From Rubellimicrobium rubrum (GTDB lineage Bacteria > Pseudomonadota > Alphaproteobacteria > Rhodobacterales > Rhodobacteraceae), in contig NZ_VDFU01000030.1 in NCBI RefSeq assembly GCF_006152115.1, forward strand, positions 1-42,585: a DNA stretch of 42,585 nt. The letters run 5' to 3'. The position numbers were made by a program, and so were the translations under genes. Under the pieces are notes generated by a model. The model made no database searches and was not told the origin of the DNA. It was given only the letters and a program-made list of their open reading frames with translations. This document shows positions 17,041-25,511 of this stretch, piece after piece (within the stretch, counting starts at the first letter, position 1; the number at the start of each line of letters is the position of its first letter).

Positions 17041-18549
17041 TCAGTCTCCTTCGACAAAGACCTCCTCGCGCTTCCGCCGCACGCGGGGCATCAGCATGAT
17101 CACCACGACCGCAAGGGTCAGGACCAGAAGCCCCGCCGAGATCGGGCGCGTCAGGAACACCATGGGATCGCCGCGTCCGAGGATCATCGCGCGCCTCAGG
17201 TTCTCTTCGAGGAGTGGGCCCAGGACGAAGCCCAGCAGCAGCGGCGCCGGCTCGCAGCGGAGCTTGAGAAAGACATAGCCCAGCAGTCCAAACCCTGCGA
17301 CCGCGAAGAGGTCGAAGGCGTTTCCCTTGACCGAGTAGACCCCGATGGAGCTGAACGCGATGATGATCGGGAACAGCACATGGTACGGCACCTTGAGGAG
17401 CTTCACCCAGATCCCGATCAGGGGCAGGTTCAGCACGATCAGCATGAGGTTGCCGATCCACATGGAGGCTATGATGCCCCAGAACAGCGCGGGCTGTTCG
17501 GTGGCGACGTTCGGGCCGGGCACGATCCCCTGGATGATCATGGCCCCCACCATCAGCGCCATGACCGGGTTGGCCGGGATGCCCAGCGTCAGAAGTGGGA
17601 TGAACGACGTCTGGGCACCGGCGTTGTTGGCGGACTCGGGGCCCGCGACGCCGGCGATGGCTCCTTGGCCGAACTCCTCGGGCCGCTTCGACAAACGCTT
17701 CTCGATGGTGTAGGAGCCGAAGGCCGCAAGGACCGCGCCGCCGCCCGGCAGTATGCCCAAGGCCGAGCCCAGCGCCGTTCCCCGCAGCATGGGCCCGACC
17801 ATGGCCTTCAGATCCTCGCGCGAGGGGAACAGGCCCCCCAGCTTCTGGCCCAGAACCTCGCGGTCGCCCTGCCCGCCTTCGAGGTTGCGCAGGATCTCGG
17901 CGATGCCGAAGACGCCCACGGCGAGCGCGACGAAGCTCAACCCATCGGCCAACTCGGGCAGTCCCAGGGTGAAGCGGGGTGCGCCTGTGTAGATGTCTGT
18001 GCCCACCAGTCCCAGCAGCAGGCCCAGCACGACCATGGCCAGCGCCTTGAGGAAGGAGCCATGCGCCAGCGCCACGGCGCAGACGAGCCCCAAGACCATG
18101 AGGGAAAAGTACTCGGCCGCCCCGAACTGCAACGCCACGGCTGTCAGCGGCGGGGCGAAGATCGCCACGAGCAGAGTGGCCACCGTGCCGGCGAAGAACG
18201 ATCCCAGCGCAGCCACGGCCAGCGCGGTGCCGGCCTTGCCCCGTCGCGCCATCTGGTAGCCGTCGATGGCGGTCACCGCCGACGAGCTTTCGCCCGGCAT
18301 GTTGATGAGGATGGCAGTGGTCGAGCCGCCATACTGGGCCCCGTAGTAGATCCCGGCCAGCATGATGAGGGACGACACCGGCTCGAGCTGGAAGGTGATG
18401 GGCAGGAGCATGGCGATGGTGGCCGTGGCCCCGATGCCGGGCAGGACGCCGATCAGCGTGCCCAGAATGACTCCGATCAGGCAGAATCCCAGGTTGAGCG
18501 GCGTGGCGGCCGTCGCAAAGCCAAGCGCCAGGTTCGAGAACAGGTCCAT
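17041..18549 (-). CDS. tctA: Tripartite tricarboxylate transporter large permease
   Basis: A 502-residue, about 12-span inner-membrane protein of the TctA family. The start is ATG 18549 (MDLFSNLALGF), as the upstream open frame is the shadow of tctB. Conserved features include GVLPGIGATATIAMLLP, YGGSTTAILINMPGE and, in the second half, ILPGGGAVLAAFGSY, PESANNAGAQ and TLGIPANPVMALM. It uses the ion gradient to import a carboxylate captured by TctC. It is the last gene of the operon, eight bases after tctB, followed by a 16-bp-stem hairpin. Confidence 0.93.
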   Translation of the reverse strand: MDLFSNLALGFATAATPLNLGFCLIGVILGTLIGVLPGIGATATIAMLLPITFQLEPVSSLIMLAGIYYGAQYGGSTTAILINMPGESSSAVTAIDGYQMARRGKAGTALAVAALGSFFAGTVATLLVAIFAPPLTAVALQFGAAEYFSLMVLGLVCAVALAHGSFLKALAMVVLGLLLGLVGTDIYTGAPRFTLGLPELADGLSFVALAVGVFGIAEILRNLEGGQGDREVLGQKLGGLFPSREDLKAMVGPMLRGTALGSALGILPGGGAVLAAFGSYTIEKRLSKRPEEFGQGAIAGVAGPESANNAGAQTSFIPLLTLGIPANPVMALMVGAMIIQGIVPGPNVATEQPALFWGIIASMWIGNLMLIVLNLPLIGIWVKLLKVPYHVLFPIIIAFSSIGVYSVKGNAFDLFAVAGFGLLGYVFLKLRCEPAPLLLGFVLGPLLEENLRRAMILGRGDPMVFLTRPISAGLLVLTLAVVVIMLMPRVRRKREEVFVEGD

Positions 18550-18557
18550 CGTGGCCC

Positions 18558-19022
18558 TCAGAAGGAAAGCCAGGGGCCGAAGCGCCGGAACGGCAGGCCC
18601 AAGGCATAGGAAAACACCAGCGTGGAAAAGAGCGTGATCGCGACGGCAAGCCCAAGGACCTGCCAGGATTTCAGGCGGGGGGACGCCAAACTTGCCAGCA
18701 GGGTCGCGAGAAAGATGGCCGGTACGAAGCCCAGGCCCCGGACCGTCAGGCCGAACAGGATGGGCGCGGACAACAGGAAGGCCATGCCGCGCCATGCCAG
18801 CGGGCCGATCCCCTCGACGCCTCGGGACCGCAGGCCCGCCACGACGATGAGCACACCCAAAAGCGTCAGGACTGCGGCGAGAACCAGTGGGGCGTATCCC
18901 GGCCCCATGCGGAGCGCTGTGCCTCGTTCGAGCCCTAGCGTCGAGACGCCGAAGGCGAGACCGAGGACGGTGAAGACGACCCCCGCGGCAAGGTCGGTCG
19001 GATCAAAGGAACGGTCGCGCAT
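18558..19022 (-). CDS. tctB: Tripartite tricarboxylate transporter small permease
   Basis: A 154-residue membrane protein with four predicted hydrophobic spans (about residues 10-30, 45-65, 80-110 and 120-145), the size and layout of TctB. ATG 19022 is preferred; a TTG 12 codons earlier (19058) is in frame but has no better ribosome site. It assembles with TctA and lies between tctC and tctA as in other TTT operons. Sequence conservation in this family is low, so context carries part of the call. Confidence 0.85.
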   Translation of the reverse strand: MRDRSFDPTDLAAGVVFTVLGLAFGVSTLGLERGTALRMGPGYAPLVLAAVLTLLGVLIVVAGLRSRGVEGIGPLAWRGMAFLLSAPILFGLTVRGLGFVPAIFLATLLASLASPRLKSWQVLGLAVAITLFSTLVFSYALGLPFRRFGPWLSF

Positions 19023-19063
19023 CGAACGGCCCCGTCTATCATGAATTGAAGTCAGCAACGGCT

Positions 19064-19092
19064 GGCCCGGCTTCCGCGAGGGGAGCCGGGCC
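19064..19092 (-). terminator. Hairpin between tctC and tctB
   Basis: Perfect 9-bp arms (ggcccggct at 19064-19072 and its complement at 19084-19092) enclose an 11-base loop, 14 bases past the tctC stop. No T-run. It probably lowers read-through or stabilises the binding-protein mRNA. Confidence 0.6.
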
Positions 19093-19105
19093 GCTGCGGT
19101 TGGGC

Positions 19106-20083
19106 TCAGTCGGCGTAGACGCCCGCTTCCTCGATGATCGGCCGCCAGCGCTCGATCTCGGCGCTGAGCTTCGCGCTGAGCGCCTCCGGGGTGCCGTCCT
19201 CGACCGGCGAGGGCGCTGTGCCCAGTTCGGCCAGGCGCGTGGACAGTTCAGGATCGGCCAGAACGGTCTGGAGCGAGGTGGACAGGCGGTCGACAGCCTC
19301 TTGAGGGGTGCCTGCCGGCGCGTAGATGCCATGCCAGACCGAGACCTCGATCCCCGGCAAGCCTGCCTCGGCCGCGGTGGGCAGGTCGGGGAAGAGATCG
19401 AGCCTTTCCGGCGTCGTCACGGCATAGGCCTTGATGGTGCCGCCTTGGATCTGCTCGGTGGTGTTGGTGGTCTGGTCGCACATGATGTCGATCTGTCCAC
19501 CCACCAACTCCGTCATGGCCGGGCCTGTGCCGCGGTACGGCACCGTCACGATCGGCGCCTCGAGCGCTTGCATGAGGAGCATGCCGCACAGGTGCGAAGC
19601 CGCGCCGATGCCTGCGTTCGCCATGGTGATCGTGTCGGCGTTCTCTTTCACGTAGGTCACGAACGACGCCATGTCGGCGGGTTCGAAGTCCGCGCGGGCT
19701 ACGACGGTCATGGGCACCTCGGTCACGAGGCCCACCGGCGCGAAGGCTTCGAGCGCGTTGTAGGGGAGTTCCCGATAAAGGGACTCGGAGGTGGCCATAC
19801 CGATATGATGAAGAAGGATGGTGTAGCCATCGGCCTCGGCTTCCGCGACCTGCGCCGCCCCCAAGGTGCCGCCGGCGCCGCCGACGTTTTCGACGATGAT
19901 CTGCTGGCCCAGATCCGCGGACATCTTTTCGGCCACGAGGCGCGCGACGGTGTCGGTGGGGCCGCCTGCTGCGAAGGGCACGACCATGGTGACCTGGCGG
20001 TCGGGATAGCCTTGCGCGACGGCGGCGCTGGCAAGCAGGATGGCGGCAGCCGTCAGGCTCCCGATGCGGGATAGCGATGCCAT
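19106..20083 (-). CDS. tctC: Tripartite tricarboxylate transporter substrate-binding protein
   Basis: A 325-residue Bug/TctC-type periplasmic binding protein. ATG 20083 follows GGGAGGAGAG and opens a signal peptide ending near SAAVAQ (residue 24). Family signatures are YPDRQVTMVVPFAAGGPTDT, the site where the first carboxylate of the ligand is bound, and VENVGGAGGT. It delivers a carboxylate to TctAB. The ligand cannot be read from sequence; the two-component genes upstream suggest that it is also the inducer. Confidence 0.92.
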   Translation of the reverse strand: MASLSRIGSLTAAAILLASAAVAQGYPDRQVTMVVPFAAGGPTDTVARLVAEKMSADLGQQIIVENVGGAGGTLGAAQVAEAEADGYTILLHHIGMATSESLYRELPYNALEAFAPVGLVTEVPMTVVARADFEPADMASFVTYVKENADTITMANAGIGAASHLCGMLLMQALEAPIVTVPYRGTGPAMTELVGGQIDIMCDQTTNTTEQIQGGTIKAYAVTTPERLDLFPDLPTAAEAGLPGIEVSVWHGIYAPAGTPQEAVDRLSTSLQTVLADPELSTRLAELGTAPSPVEDGTPEALSAKLSAEIERWRPIIEEAGVYAD

Positions 20084-20113
20084 GGGGTCTCTCCTCCCTG
20101 GAGTGTGGATGAC

Positions 20114-20144
20114 CCGCGCTCGACCCTCCTCAAGGCGAGCGCGG
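20114..20144. repeat. Inverted repeat in the tctC leader
   Basis: Perfect 9-bp arms (20114-20122 and 20136-20144, CCGCGCTCG and its complement) with a 13-base spacer, about 30 bases before the tctC start. It could be an mRNA hairpin limiting transcripts from the regulator genes into tctC, or an operator. Confidence 0.45.
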
Positions 20145-20261
20145 TTGCGGGGATGGGGCCTGAAAAACGCTCGCTCGGCAAAGGCTCTGTACGGCATCGG
20201 ACGGAAAAGTCCGGCCGTTCGCGTCGTCATGGGTGGAAACGGTGACAAGCAGGCCAGGCCG

Positions 20262-20279
20262 TGGGTGGGAACCCACCCA
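20262..20279. promoter_or_regulatory. Palindrome TGGGTGGG-AA-CCCACCCA
   Basis: A near-perfect 18-bp palindrome 8 bases after the regulator stop and about 180 bases before tctC. A related half-site, ATGGGTGG, lies at 20229-20236. The position and symmetry suit an upstream activator-binding site for the DctD-like regulator; the spacer is too short for a good RNA loop. Confidence 0.4.
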
Positions 20280-20287
20280 TGGGCGGC

Positions 20288-21643
20288 TCAGCCTTCGAAG
20301 GGCTCCGGGTCGGACAGCAGGTGCCGATCGAGCCCGTGCTTCTGCATCTTTTCGTAGAGGGTCTTCCGGCTGACGCCCAGGCTCTCGTAGACGGGCTTGA
20401 GCCGGCCCCCGTTCGCCGCGATCGCCGCCGCGATGACGCTCCGTTCGAAGGTGGCCACGCGATCTGCCAGCCGCCCGGGTGCGGCTCCACCATCGCCTGT
20501 CCCCATCCAGTCTAGGCCAAGCGCCCAGCGCTCCGCGGCGTTCCGCAGTTCGCGCACGTTGCCGGGCCATGGCTGCGCGGTGAGGTCGGCGAGCAGTTCA
20601 GGGGGAGGCGCCCGGTCGGGACGGCCGTGCCGGGCCGCCGCCTCACGCACGAGTTGCAGGAACAGGAGCGGAATGTCCTCGCGCCGCTCGGACAAGGGTG
20701 GGATCATCAGGTGCGCCACCGCGAGCCGCCAGTACAGGTCCTCCCGGAACTGCCCCCTGGCCACGAGGTCCGCGAGATCGACCTTCGATGTCGCTATGAA
20801 CCGCACGTCCAGCGGCGTCACCTCGTTCGAGCCCAAACGCGTCACGACGCGGTCCTGAAGCACGCGAAGCAGGCGAGGCTGCAGGTCCAGCGGCATGGAC
20901 CCGATCTCGTCCAAAAGGACCGTGCCGCCGCGAGCATGCTCGAACCGGCCGAAGCGAGGCCGCAGGGCACCTGGAAAGGCCCCTGCCTCATGTCCGAAGA
21001 GCTCGCTTTCCACCATCTGCGCTGGCAGGGCGGCGCAGTTGACCGCGACAAAGGGTCGGCTGGCCCGAGGCGACAGATCGTGGAGCGCGCGGGCTACGAC
21101 CTCCTTGCCGGACCCCGTGGGTCCGATGATCAGTGCATCCGCCTCGCTGGGCCCGAGCGCGCGCAACTGGCGGCGCAGCTCGATGACCACGCTGCTACGG
21201 CCGGGAAGCCGCACCTCCACGTCGTCCTGCTGCCCCGCCACCGCGCGCAGCCGCCGGTTCTCCATCACCAGGGCGCGGTGCTCCATGGCCCGCCTCAGCG
21301 TGACCACGAGATCCTGCATGGCGAAGGGTTTCTCGATGAAGTCGTAGGCCCCGCGCCGCATGGCGTCGACGGCCAGCTGCACCTCGGCATGCCCCGTCAC
21401 GAGGATCACCGGCAGCTCGGGGTCGATCTCGCGAAGCCGGGCCAGGAGTGTCATCCCGTCCATGCCGGGCATTCGGATGTCGGTCATGACCACGCCGTTC
21501 AGACCGGGGCGGGCATGGGCCAGCACATCTTCAGCTGCGGCAAAGGTCCGGCAGGACAACCCGGCCAAGTCCAGCGCCTGCGCTGTCGAGAGCCGAATGC
21601 TTTCATCATCGTCGACGAACAGCACCAGGGGAGCAGCGCTCAT
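20288..21643 (-). CDS. DctD/NtrC-type response regulator
   Basis: A 451-residue activator. Receiver domain residues 1-120: acidic pocket D11-D13, phosphoacceptor Asp55 and Lys105. AAA+ domain about 145-375: Walker A GPTGSGKE (Lys180), Walker B LLDEIG (Asp245) and Arg fingers near FREDLYWRL. C-terminal Fis-type helix-turn-helix near GGRLKPVYESLGVSRKTLYE. The sigma-54-contacting loop reads GAFPGA (221-226) instead of GAFTGA. It overlaps the kinase gene as ATGA. With the kinase it probably activates tctCBA in response to a carboxylate. Similar DctD proteins respond to C4-dicarboxylates. Confidence 0.9.
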   Translation of the reverse strand: MSAAPLVLFVDDDESIRLSTAQALDLAGLSCRTFAAAEDVLAHARPGLNGVVMTDIRMPGMDGMTLLARLREIDPELPVILVTGHAEVQLAVDAMRRGAYDFIEKPFAMQDLVVTLRRAMEHRALVMENRRLRAVAGQQDDVEVRLPGRSSVVIELRRQLRALGPSEADALIIGPTGSGKEVVARALHDLSPRASRPFVAVNCAALPAQMVESELFGHEAGAFPGALRPRFGRFEHARGGTVLLDEIGSMPLDLQPRLLRVLQDRVVTRLGSNEVTPLDVRFIATSKVDLADLVARGQFREDLYWRLAVAHLMIPPLSERREDIPLLFLQLVREAAARHGRPDRAPPPELLADLTAQPWPGNVRELRNAAERWALGLDWMGTGDGGAAPGRLADRVATFERSVIAAAIAANGGRLKPVYESLGVSRKTLYEKMQKHGLDRHLLSDPEPFEG

Positions 21644-23499
21644 TCGGCCGCCATCCCGGCCGGAACGGCGGCCGGATAAAGACTGAGCGTGAACGCCGCC
21701 CCGCCGAGGGATCCGGCAGCCACCGAAAGATCGCCTCCGAAGTCCTTCGCAATATTGTATGATATCGACAAGCCCAATCCCAGGCCGGCTCCGACGCCCT
21801 TGGTCGTGAAGAACGGATCGAAGATTTGCTCCGCCAGCGCCGGCTGCACACCGGGGCCGCTGTCGCTGACCGTCAGGCAGAGGCGCGCGCCCTCCTCAAA
21901 GGCTGAGATACGGACCCGGCGGTCGGCTTGCCCTTCGACCGCGTCCGCGGCGTTGGCCAGAAGATTGACGATCACCTGCTGGAGCCGGACCGGTCCTGCC
22001 CGGGCAGGGGAAACGCCGGCCAGAAGATCGACCGTGACCTCGACCCCCGCCGCCGTCAGACGGGGCCCGACGATGACCAGCGCCTCGGCCACCGCATCGT
22101 TCAGGTCCACAGCGCGAAGCGGGCTCTGTGGCTTGCGGGCCACCTCGCGCAGGTGCCGGGCGATCGCGGCCATCCGGTCTACGAGCGACAGGATCTGCAC
22201 GACGTTCCCCTTGGCGCGCTCGGGCTCGCCACGCTCGATCAAGATGGCTGCGCTGTCGGCGTAGTTGCGCACGGCTGCAAGGGGCTGGTTGATCTCGTGA
22301 CTGAGGGCAGCCGAGATCCGGCCCAGGGCGGCAAGCTTCCCGGCCTGCACCAGATCGGCCTGCGTGCGCCGCAGTTCGGCTTCCGCGAGGCGGCGTTCGG
22401 CGACTTCGGCAGCGATCAGGCGGTTGGCCTGCTCCAACTCGGCCGTACGCTCCTCGACGCGCCGTTCCAATTCGATCTTGGCAGCTTCCCGTAGAGCAAG
22501 CCGCTCGCCCTCGCGCTGGCGGCGCTGTGAGAGGATCAGCGCTCCAAGGCCCAGCGCGCCGAGCAGGGCGATAAGAAGACCCGTCGCCATCCGGGCCTGA
22601 GCACGCAGTGGTGCAGTGTCGAGGAGCACGTGCAGCGTCCATTCGGCGGCTGGCATGGAACGCCGCACCTCCACATGCTCGCTTCCCCGGTCATTTTCGT
22701 CCCGAATCGTCAGGATGCCGACGCCGCCCACCGTCGAGCGTCCTGCCTCGATCTCGTGGGGCCGCACCTCGGCATAGCGGCGCGATGCCTGGCTCCGAGC
22801 TGTCTGCTGGGGTGTCAGCGGCTCGAAGGCTGAATAGAGCCAGTCCCGCTCGCTGGACAGGAAGACAATGCCCTCCGGATCGATCACGAGCACCTCTTCG
22901 ACGCCCTTGGCCCATTCGGCTTCGAGCTCGTCGAGGCCGACCTTGACGGCCAGGACCCCGGCGATCCGCCCTGCATGGTCGCGGATCGGGCCGGCGAAGT
23001 AGTAGCCCCGCACACCGGAGGTGGTGCCGATGCCGAAGAACCGCCCCGTCCGACCCTGCATAGCCTCCACGAAGTAGGGTCGGTAGGCGAAGTTCCGGCC
23101 CACGAAGCTGTCAGGCTTGTCGAAGTTGCTGGCGGCCAGCGTGGTGCCGTCAGGCGCGATCACATAGATCTCGGACGACCCCAGGATGGCGTTCCTGTCC
23201 GCGAGCCAACGGTTCGCCATCTGCGTCCTTTGCTCGATGTCGCCGCCTTCGCTGTAAGAGACCAGTTGGCGGAGCCGGTCGTCATCGCCCAACAGGCGCG
23301 GGACGATCTCGTAGCGGCGCAGCCACCCACCCAGCGCGCTTGCGGTGAGTTCGAGCGTTGCCTCGGCGCGCACGCGGCCTTCGCCCAGATAGTAGCGGAG
23401 CGTGACATGACCAACGGCCACGGCAACCGATACCAGCAACGCCACGGCGGCCACGGCGGCTGCAGCGCGCCGGGCACGGCCAGATGCAGTTCTTTGCAA
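21640..23499 (-). CDS. DctB-like sensor histidine kinase
   Basis: A 619-residue membrane kinase. I choose TTG 23499 because GGAGGAG lies about 10 bases upstream; the longer open frame upstream is shadow of a degraded ATPase. Layout: membrane span near residues 10-32, a double-Cache-like periplasmic sensor to about 290 (IYVIAPDGTTLAASN, FFGIGTTSGVRGYYFA), second span near 300, coiled coil RRVEERTAELEQANR, HisKA with His401 in ALSHEINQPL, and HATPase with NLLANAADAV, DSGPGV and GLGLGLSI. DctB senses C4-dicarboxylates; here the sensed compound is probably the TctC ligand. Confidence 0.9.
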   Translation of the reverse strand: MQRTASGRARRAAAAVAAVALLVSVAVAVGHVTLRYYLGEGRVRAEATLELTASALGGWLRRYEIVPRLLGDDDRLRQLVSYSEGGDIEQRTQMANRWLADRNAILGSSEIYVIAPDGTTLAASNFDKPDSFVGRNFAYRPYFVEAMQGRTGRFFGIGTTSGVRGYYFAGPIRDHAGRIAGVLAVKVGLDELEAEWAKGVEEVLVIDPEGIVFLSSERDWLYSAFEPLTPQQTARSQASRRYAEVRPHEIEAGRSTVGGVGILTIRDENDRGSEHVEVRRSMPAAEWTLHVLLDTAPLRAQARMATGLLIALLGALGLGALILSQRRQREGERLALREAAKIELERRVEERTAELEQANRLIAAEVAERRLAEAELRRTQADLVQAGKLAALGRISAALSHEINQPLAAVRNYADSAAILIERGEPERAKGNVVQILSLVDRMAAIARHLREVARKPQSPLRAVDLNDAVAEALVIVGPRLTAAGVEVTVDLLAGVSPARAGPVRLQQVIVNLLANAADAVEGQADRRVRISAFEEGARLCLTVSDSGPGVQPALAEQIFDPFFTTKGVGAGLGLGLSISYNIAKDFGGDLSVAAGSLGGAAFTLSLYPAAVPAGMAAE

Positions 23500-23546
23500 G
23501 ATCCGGTGTCTCCTCCACCGTCCCGTAAAATAGGCCGCACGGAGCC

Positions 23547-24313
23547 GCCCGCCAGCGCGCTTTCGATCCAGTCTTCGCGCAGCAGGCCGTAGGTTACCAC
23601 AACGATCAGACAGAATCCGACGGCCAGAAGGCCGAGCCATCCAATCAGCCGCGCCGTGGTCCGCTGCAGGAGCGTCGCTTCGGGCGCAATGGCCGCAAAG
23701 GACGTACCGATGCGCCCCAGACGCGTGCCCGCCCCTGTCCGCAGCACGCCTGCGACGCCCTGCCCCCTCGTGATCAGGCTGCCGGAGAACAGCCAGGGAG
23801 TTCCCTCGCCGCCCGGCTCCTCATCGGCGATGGCCTCCTCGGGGCCGCTTCGTCACAGCCACAGCCTCGCCCGTGAGCGCGGACTCGTCGACGGTCAGGG
23901 CATCCCCGGACAGCAGGACGCTGTCGGCGGGCAGACGTTCCCCTTCCCCAACGAGGATCACCTCTCCCGGTACCAGGTCGCGCGAGGGAACCTTCCTCTC
24001 GGCGCCGTCGCGGATGACCCGAGCCATGGGCTCGGCCAGGTGGCGCAACCGCACGAGGTCTCGTTCGGTTCTGGCCTCCTGGGCCACGACGAGCGTGACC
24101 GAGACCGCCGCGCCCAAGCACAAGAACAGCGCCGCGCCTAGGTCGCCAGGCACGAGGTAAAGTGCCGCCGCGCTGATCAAGAGCAGGACCATCGGCTCGC
24201 GCAACGTGGCGGTCACGAGTCTCGCCAAGCCGCGGCGCGGAGCAGCAGGCATCACGTCGGCGCCGATCCACCTCCGCGGCGCTCAGGCCCTTTGCCGGAT
24301 CGCAATGCTCCAT
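23547..24313 (-). pseudogene. Truncated, frameshifted P-type cation ATPase
   Basis: Three frames together read as the N-terminal third of a P2-type ATPase. MEHCDPAKGLSAAEVDRRRR (from 24313) is the N-terminal cation-ATPase motif. After a frameshift plus loss of several codons near 24257, the next frame has LARLVTATLREPMVLLLISA, actuator-domain text GEVILVGEGERLPADSVLL and DESALTGEA. After a second shift at a CCCC run near 23842 comes EEAIADEEPGGEGTPWLFSG and ARLIGWLGLLAVGF. Homology stops at DWIESALAG (about 23547), before the PEEFP and DKTGT phosphorylation motifs, so no active enzyme is possible. The kinase gene starts 48 bases further on. Confidence 0.85.
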
Positions 24314-24415
24314 GATCGCGCCCTTGGAGGTGTGCGGGCCGGAATGCCTGCCCAAGTTCGCCAGCTTTCACCTGCCGGAACGGGAAGTCTAATCGAACAA
24401 GGCCGCAGGACCCTG

Positions 24416-25111
24416 TCAGCCCTGGGCAGCGATCCAGTCCGGCAGATCGGCGATCGTTTCCAGAACCGCGTCCGCCATAGGCGCAAGGGTCGCGCGATCA
24501 GCGAGCCCGGTCAGGACCGCGACCCCGGACATCCCGGCCGCGCGGGCTGCCATCAGGTCATGAAGGCTGTCACCGACCATCACGCACTCCGCAGGATCGA
24601 GCCGGGTCGCATGGGCAAAGGCGAGCAGTTGCCCCGCGTCGGGCTTCGCCCCCCAGCCGCTGTCATGGCAGGCGATGAAATCGAACGCGCCTTCGACTCC
24701 GGCCGCGCGCAGATGGGCCCGTGCGGAGACTTCAGCGTCGTTGGTCGCGATCCCGAGCGCCAGCCCCATCTTGGCCAGTCGGTCCAGAAGGTCCGCAAGA
24801 GGAGCGGCCTCGACCTGCGGAGCCTGGGCCGCTCGGGCGTCCATTCGCTGGATCAGCTCGGCCTTGCCAGTGCCCGGCAGGTGAGGAAGCAGCGCGTCGG
24901 CCAGGACGTCGGTGGTCGCCGCGATGACGGTGTCGGATCGGAAACGCTTCGTGCGCAAATCATAGCCCAGAACCTGGGCCAGGCGCTCGACAAGCAGCGG
25001 GTCGCCATTGGCTTCGACGTGGAGCATGCCAAGGCTCCAGGCTCCCCAAGTCGCCTGGAAATCGAACAACGTCCCATCCTTGTCGAACACGATGCCTTTG
25101 ATCCGAGGCAT
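24416..25111 (-). CDS. HAD-superfamily phosphatase, phosphoglycolate-phosphatase-like
   Basis: A 231-residue HAD hydrolase with all four motifs: I VFDKDGTLFD (nucleophile Asp10, acid Asp12), II IATND, III Lys in GWGAKPDAGQ, and IV VMVGDSLHD. The helical cap between motifs I and II places it with the Gph/PGPase-like type C1 group. ATG 25111 is chosen because the family begins MxxIKGIVFD; the open frame extends eight codons further. It would dephosphorylate a small metabolite in the cytoplasm, possibly 2-phosphoglycolate. It is the only intact gene beside the ATPase remnant. Confidence 0.85.
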   Translation of the reverse strand: MPRIKGIVFDKDGTLFDFQATWGAWSLGMLHVEANGDPLLVERLAQVLGYDLRTKRFRSDTVIAATTDVLADALLPHLPGTGKAELIQRMDARAAQAPQVEAAPLADLLDRLAKMGLALGIATNDAEVSARAHLRAAGVEGAFDFIACHDSGWGAKPDAGQLLAFAHATRLDPAECVMVGDSLHDLMAARAAGMSGVAVLTGLADRATLAPMADAVLETIADLPDWIAAQG

Positions 25112-25511
25112 GCCGCCCACTCCCGGTCGCCGCACGACCTGTTTGCCCCATCCAGCGTTCGTTTGTTACTCGTTTGAGCGACAGGCAGGCCATTCCTCTT
25201 CCACTTGTCACCCCCGATCTCAATCACAACCATGGCGGACCTGCATCAGGGCGAGGTTCAGGGCTTGGCAACGGCCACCTCGGGCGTGCGAACTTGGTCC
25301 GCTTGGACCTAAGTACGCCTGAGGCAGGTCCGCCGACCGCTCCGATCAAGGATTCCAGCCCTCAGCGGACCGCTTGGTTTACGCTTCGTTAATCATTTTG
25401 TCATGTCATGGTGGCCGGCCGTTCCCCGTGTCCCGAGGAAGCGTCCTTGTTATGGGCCGGGTCGGTTGCGACCCAAGTCGAGGAGTGGGTGCTCTGAACG
25501 GCAGGAAGAGC
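25112..25511. other. Divergent region upstream of the c-di-GMP gene
   Basis: A 400-bp gap between the HAD gene (minus) and the GGDEF-EAL gene (plus). It contains one near-match to a CtrA box at 25378-25392. Otherwise I see no gene; the short frames here match no family. Confidence 0.5.
25378..25392 (+). promoter_or_regulatory. Candidate CtrA box upstream of the GGDEF-EAL gene
   Basis: TTTA-N7-TTAA differs at one base from the CtrA pattern TTAA-N7-TTAA and lies about 120 bases before the start codon. It is supported mainly by the perfect box found 3' of the same gene. Confidence 0.4.

Noticed and set aside
17380-18609. 409-codon plus-strand frame across tctA
   Set aside because: Antisense to tctA; Gln/Gly/Arg-rich repetitive composition expected of a shadow of hydrophobic GC-rich codons.
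20145-20161. Sigma-54 promoter candidate before tctC (GG-N10-GC on the minus strand)
   Set aside because: Only the GG and GC pairs and very few other consensus bases match; such matches are frequent in DNA this rich in GC.
23774-24355. 193-codon minus-strand frame as an intact protein
   Set aside because: Only its first ~20 residues resemble a P-type ATPase; after that the real homology is in another frame, so it is part of the pseudogene.
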